The notes under the pieces: model-generated
Told to the model about the DNA's origin: nothing
Databases searched by the model: none
Seen by the model: only the letters and a program-made list of their open reading frames with translations
Program-made: the position numbers and the translations under genes
From: JADLAT01 sp964348795
GTDB lineage: Bacteria; Pseudomonadota; Alphaproteobacteria; Micavibrionales; Micavibrionaceae
Assembly (NCBI GenBank): GCA_964348795.1
Contig: CAYGDY010000006.1
Coordinates: 1 to 64,000 of the forward strand
Direction of reading: 5' to 3'
Length of the DNA: 64,000 bases
Shown here: positions 61,070 to 64,000 of the stretch, piece by piece
Layout of the letters: each line of letters starts with the position of its first letter
Position numbering within the stretch: position 1 is the stretch's first letter

Positions 61070-61806
61070 GATCGAGTGTCTCCCTTCCGGTGGATGGTTT
61101 TAAGAATCTGTAAGGCTGTGTCCGCAGGGTCGGGGCTCTGCGTGATAGGCCGGCCGATGACAAGATGCGTCGCGCCCGTTTCAAGGGCTTGCACGGGGGT
61201 CATGATCCGGTTTTGGTCGTGGCTTGCTGTGCCATCGGGCCGAATGCCGGGCACCATCAGGATAAAGTCCTCCCCGCAGGCTTCGCGCAGGGGTGCAATT
61301 TCATGGGCAGAACACACCACCCCGTCCAGATGGGCCTGTTTCGCCAGTTTTCCCATTCGTACGACTTGATGCGCCAGTGAATCCCGATACCCGATCGCCG
61401 CTATATCGGTTTGATCCAGACTGGTGAGAACCGTCACGGCGAGAAGTTTTGTCGGAGTTTGACAGGCGGCTTTGGCCGCCTCCAGCATTTTCAGGCCCCC
61501 CGCCGCATGGACATTCAGATAGGCCGGCGCAAAGTGCGTACAGAGGGTTTTGACGGCCTGGGCCACCGTATGGGGAATATCGTGAAACTTGAGGTCTATG
61601 AACAGCGCAGATTCGGGGCAGGCTTTCCGGACCGCTTCGATCCCGTGGGGGCCAAAACTGTTGACAAACTCAAGCCCGAGCTTGAGGCCCTTCGTTATGG
61701 GCCCGATTGTTCCAGCCCAGTGCAGGGCCTGATCCAGATCGTTCGTATCAATTGCGCAAAAAATCAGGGGAGAGGGGGGCGGCGTATGGGATATCATGCC
61801 ATGCAA
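61066..61806 (-). CDS. pyrF: Orotidine 5'-phosphate decarboxylase
   Basis: PyrF decarboxylates OMP to UMP. The motifs are LIFCAIDTNDLDQAL, LFIDLKFHDIPHTVAQAV with the catalytic Asp-Lys-Asp set (DLKFHDIP), and VPGIRPDGTASHDQNRIMTP. The phosphate-binding end is THLVIGRPITQSPDP. The length of 246 residues is normal. Starts at 61806 and 61797 are both possible. lapA lies 34 bases upstream. Confidence 0.96.
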   Translation of the reverse strand: MHGMISHTPPPSPLIFCAIDTNDLDQALHWAGTIGPITKGLKLGLEFVNSFGPHGIEAVRKACPESALFIDLKFHDIPHTVAQAVKTLCTHFAPAYLNVHAAGGLKMLEAAKAACQTPTKLLAVTVLTSLDQTDIAAIGYRDSLAHQVVRMGKLAKQAHLDGVVCSAHEIAPLREACGEDFILMVPGIRPDGTASHDQNRIMTPVQALETGATHLVIGRPITQSPDPADTALQILKTIHRKGDTRS

Positions 61807-61840
61807 TTATGCCTGTTTTCAAGGGAGCCTGCAAGAGGGG

Positions 61841-62173
61841 TTACGGTTTACGAAAAACGAGACGCGCCGGACCCTTTGCGGAAGGGGGTGGTGGTGGATT
61901 TTTCAGGGCTTGCAGTTCCTTTTCCAGGGATTTAATCGTTTTTTTCTGAAAGCGTCTGGTTTGCCGGAGGGATTCCATGTTGAACCACACGAGCGCCCCC
62001 CCGAGGACAAAACCAAGCCCGAGCATACCAAGGGTCACCAGATAGAGCGGGAGTGGGAGAGACTCATTCAAAGGACTGTAGAACACAGGCACAACCTGCC
62101 GGTTCATAATGGCAAAACCGATGATCAAAATGGTGAAACACAGCCCGTTAATGGTGCGTATCAGCGCAATCAT
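61841..62173 (-). CDS. lapA: LapA (DUF1049) family membrane protein
   Basis: This 110-residue protein has two membrane helices (LCFTILIIGFAIM and LVTLGMLGLGFVLGGALVWF) followed by a basic coiled segment (RRFQKKTIKSLEKELQAL). That is the layout of LapA/DUF1049 proteins, which take part in LPS assembly control in enterics. It starts one base inside the ihfB stop codon. Confidence 0.87.
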   Translation of the reverse strand: MIALIRTINGLCFTILIIGFAIMNRQVVPVFYSPLNESLPLPLYLVTLGMLGLGFVLGGALVWFNMESLRQTRRFQKKTIKSLEKELQALKNPPPPPSAKGPARLVFRKP

Positions 62174-62460
62174 CAGGATTTTTCACCGTTCAATCTATCC
62201 CGCAGGCCTTTGCCTGTTTTGAAAAAGGGCAGGCGCTTGTCCTGTACTTTCACAGATTCGCCGGTTCTGGGATTGCGACCAACACGGGCGGCCCGTTCCT
62301 TAATGGAAAAAGCCCCAAACCCGCGTAATTCCACACGGTCACCACGCGAGAGGGCGAGGCTGATTTCATCAAAAACGGTCTCAACAATTTTTTCCAGATC
62401 CCGTAAATACAAGTGTGGATTGCGGCTTGCGAGACGTTGAATGAGCTCTGATTTTGTCAT
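62173..62460 (-). CDS. ihfB: Integration host factor beta subunit
   Basis: IHF bends DNA. The 95-residue protein has the HU/IHF fold: TKSELIQRLA, VETVFDEISLALSRGDRVELRGFGAFSIKERAAR and the DNA-intercalating loop GRNPRTGESV. The arm ends in PFFKTGKGLRDRL. It lies downstream of rpsA, as usual in alphaproteobacteria. Its stop is shared with the lapA start. Confidence 0.93.
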   Translation of the reverse strand: MTKSELIQRLASRNPHLYLRDLEKIVETVFDEISLALSRGDRVELRGFGAFSIKERAARVGRNPRTGESVKVQDKRLPFFKTGKGLRDRLNGEKS

Positions 62461-62798
62461 CGTATGTGGTGTCCTTATGGCTGTGATGGTGTTTTGTCTT
62501 TATAAAAACCATGCGTATCAAAGATTTATATCTTTTCTATACAAGAAAGACTGCCTTAAATCTAGCCCGTTCGTCAAGAAAAACCGATAGAGCTAATCCA
62601 TTTTATTTTGATTCCGTGTTGTTTGTTGCGTATGGCCCTCATGGCCACTGCGCGCCTCGCGCTTTGGATTACAATACACTGGATGGGCTATACGGAGACG
62701 GGTATAAAACCTTCGCATTGTTTTTTGAAAAAGAAAAAGCCAGTCTTCTTCTAAAGACTGGCTTTTTCTGTAAGACTTTGCCTTAACGCAGAGCCATT
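62461..62798. other. Gap between rpsA and ihfB
   Basis: It holds the rpsA terminator (62734-62767) and an AT-rich stretch (62500-62700) that probably carries the ihfB promoter. The 91-residue open frame on the plus strand ends within the terminator and is not believed. Confidence 0.55.
62734..62767 (-). terminator. Rho-independent terminator after rpsA
   Basis: AAAAAGCCAGTCTT pairs perfectly with AAGACTGGCTTTTT over a six-base loop. Both strands have T-rich tails, so it may act in both directions. It lies 32 bases after the rpsA stop codon. Confidence 0.92.
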
Positions 62799-64000
62799 TT
62801 ATGCTTCGGAAGACTCATCGGCTTTTTTCTTGGGCGCCGCTTTTTTCTTTTTTGGTTTTTCATCATCCGAGGATACGGCGGCGTTTTCCTTTTCCTTGTT
62901 CAGAGCCGCGCCGAGAATATCGCCCAGAGACGCGCCTGATTCTGTGGAACCAAAGTCTTTCATAGCCTGTTTGTCTTCATCGATTTCACGGGCCTTGATG
63001 GACAGACCCAGTTTGCGGGTCTTGGCATCAACACTTGTGATTTTCGCATCAACCTTTTCACCAACGGCAAAGCGGTCTGGGCGTTGCTCGGAACGCTCCC
63101 GTGACAGGTCGGCTTTTTTGATAAAGCCTTTCGTGTCATCCACTTTGACTTCGATTCCGCCGGACGTGATTTCCGTCACGGTACAGGTCACAACGGTGCC
63201 TTTGGCAAGGCCTGTTGCGGATGCAGAAGAAGAGGCCGGACCCGCGCCATTGAACGGATCTTTTGTCAGTTGTTTGATACCCAGTGCGACGCGTTCTTTT
63301 TCAGGGTCCATCTCAAGGATTTTGACCTTGATGGTCTCTCCCTTTTTGAAGGCTTTCAGGGCTTCTTCCGAAGAGTCTTCCCATGAAACATCGGACAAAT
63401 GAACCATACCGTCGATGTCCTCGTCCAGTGCCACAAAGAGGCCAAACTCCGTAATGTTGCGGATTTCGCCTTCGATTTCTTGACCGGCTTTGTGGCTATT
63501 GGCAAATTTGGCCCACGGATTTTCCTGACATTGCTTGAGGCCCAGAGAAATCCGGCGCTTTTCTTGATCCACTTCCAGAACCATTACTTCGACTTCCTGA
63601 GATGTCGAAACAATTTTGCCCGGATGGACGTTTTTCTTGGTCCATGACATTTCTGACACGTGGACCAGACCTTCTACGCCATCTTCCAGTTCCACAAACG
63701 CGCCGTAATCAGCGATATTTGTAATCCGGCCATTAAAGCGTGTGCCTGTGACGAATTTGTTTGCAACATCTTTCCATGGATCTTCCTCAAGCTGTTTCAT
63801 GCCCAGAGAAATTCTCTGGTTTTCCTCGTTGAAGCGGATCACCTGCACGTCGATGCTTTGACCGATCTGGAGGACTTCGGAAGGATGATTGACCCGTTTC
63901 CATGAAATGTCTGTAATGTGGAGCAGGCCATCTACGCCGCCCAGATCCACGAACGCACCGTAATCTGTGATGTTTTTGACAACGCCCTTGAGAACATGGC
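62799..64000 (-). CDS. rpsA: 30S ribosomal protein S1, C-terminal part
   Basis: The frame is open to the window edge, so the N-terminal part lies outside. The window holds at least four S1 RNA-binding repeats, for example GVVKNITDYGAFVDLGGVDG, GRITNIADYGAFVELEDGVEG and GEIRNITEFGLFVALDEDIDG, with VHVSEMSW-type motifs. It ends in a lysine-rich tail (KPKKKKAAPKKKADE). S1 binds mRNA leaders on the 30S subunit. It is followed by a strong terminator and ihfB. Confidence 0.97.
   Translation of the reverse strand, partial: HVLKGVVKNITDYGAFVDLGGVDGLLHITDISWKRVNHPSEVLQIGQSIDVQVIRFNEENQRISLGMKQLEEDPWKDVANKFVTGTRFNGRITNIADYGAFVELEDGVEGLVHVSEMSWTKKNVHPGKIVSTSQEVEVMVLEVDQEKRRISLGLKQCQENPWAKFANSHKAGQEIEGEIRNITEFGLFVALDEDIDGMVHLSDVSWEDSSEEALKAFKKGETIKVKILEMDPEKERVALGIKQLTKDPFNGAGPASSSASATGLAKGTVVTCTVTEITSGGIEVKVDDTKGFIKKADLSRERSEQRPDRFAVGEKVDAKITSVDAKTRKLGLSIKAREIDEDKQAMKDFGSTESGASLGDILGAALNKEKENAAVSSDDEKPKKKKAAPKKKADESSEA

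Noticed and set aside
62511..62786. Open frame of 91 residues on the plus strand between ihfB and rpsA
   Set aside because: It runs into the perfect rpsA terminator hairpin, has no ribosome-binding site and no recognisable domain.
1..64000. CRISPR arrays, tRNA or rRNA genes, transposases
   Set aside because: I saw no regularly spaced direct repeats, no cloverleaf-like sequence and no transposase or integrase motifs in any frame that I read. A tRNAscan or HMM run could find what reading by eye missed.

Overview
This window is chromosomal DNA of a free-living or predatory type alphaproteobacterium. The evidence is the GcrA cell-cycle regulator, an mnmE-mnmG-rsmG-parA-parB run with parS sites (an origin-proximal arrangement), the NDUFA12 / MlaD / DUF2155 run, the leuS-lptE and DUF3576 neighbourhood, and the rpsA-ihfB-lapA-pyrF-trpF order. 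Flagellar flgK/flgL, a porin and complete biosynthetic genes argue against a strongly reduced endosymbiont. A Rhodospirillales/Micavibrionales-like affiliation is my inference only.

Layout. 1-5.3 kb: tRNA modification (mnmE partial, mnmG), rsmG and chromosome partitioning (parA, parB), with three parS-like sites inside coding sequence. 5.3-6.5 kb: a repeat island, then gcrA with DnaA-box-like and GANTC sites upstream. 6.5-9.6 kb: a SCO1/SenC protein, then a TPP riboswitch driving a small tautomerase and thiC. 9.6-10.5 kb: an AT-rich two-gene insertion (TIR-like protein plus membrane protein), a defence-system candidate. 10.5-20.7 kb: SCP2 protein, a secreted coiled-coil protein, the DUF2155/MlaD/NDUFA12 run, RidA, a receiver-deaminase fusion, a pilin-like protein, a GGDEF-EAL protein and dihydroorotase. 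20.7-34.2 kb: folE, cysS, holA, a glutamate-cysteine ligase-like gene, a SAM-II riboswitch with metA, lptE, leuS, glycosyltransferase 25, a DUF3576 lipoprotein, a porin and a YggS protein.

34.3-59.6 kb is the most interesting part: a type IVB (Dot/Icm) secretion system in an alphaproteobacterium. The first block is dotD-dotC-dotB-icmT plus a TcpQ-like protein. The second is dotI-dotH-dotG-dotF-dotE-dotP-dotN-dotO, in the same order as icmL-K-E-G-C-D-J-B of Legionella, plus an unknown membrane protein. Between the blocks, on the other strand, lie flgK, flgL and three tandem paralogous secreted proteins that I cannot assign. The DotE position is held by a 660-residue protein made of repeated DotE/DotP-like units. 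The system would comprise an outer-membrane core (DotC, DotD, DotH), a trans-envelope DotG/DotF, inner-membrane DotI/DotE/DotP/IcmT, the DotN adaptor, and the ATPases DotB and DotO. The coupling proteins DotL/DotM, DotA, IcmF/DotU and the chaperones IcmS/W are not in the window.

59.6-64 kb: trpF, a membrane protein, pyrF, lapA, ihfB and a partial rpsA.

A second theme is small palindromic repeats. One family is scattered between genes and also sits in frame three times inside leuS. Other elements with terminal inverted repeats supply the stop codons of neighbouring genes. I see no tRNA, rRNA, CRISPR array or transposase gene.
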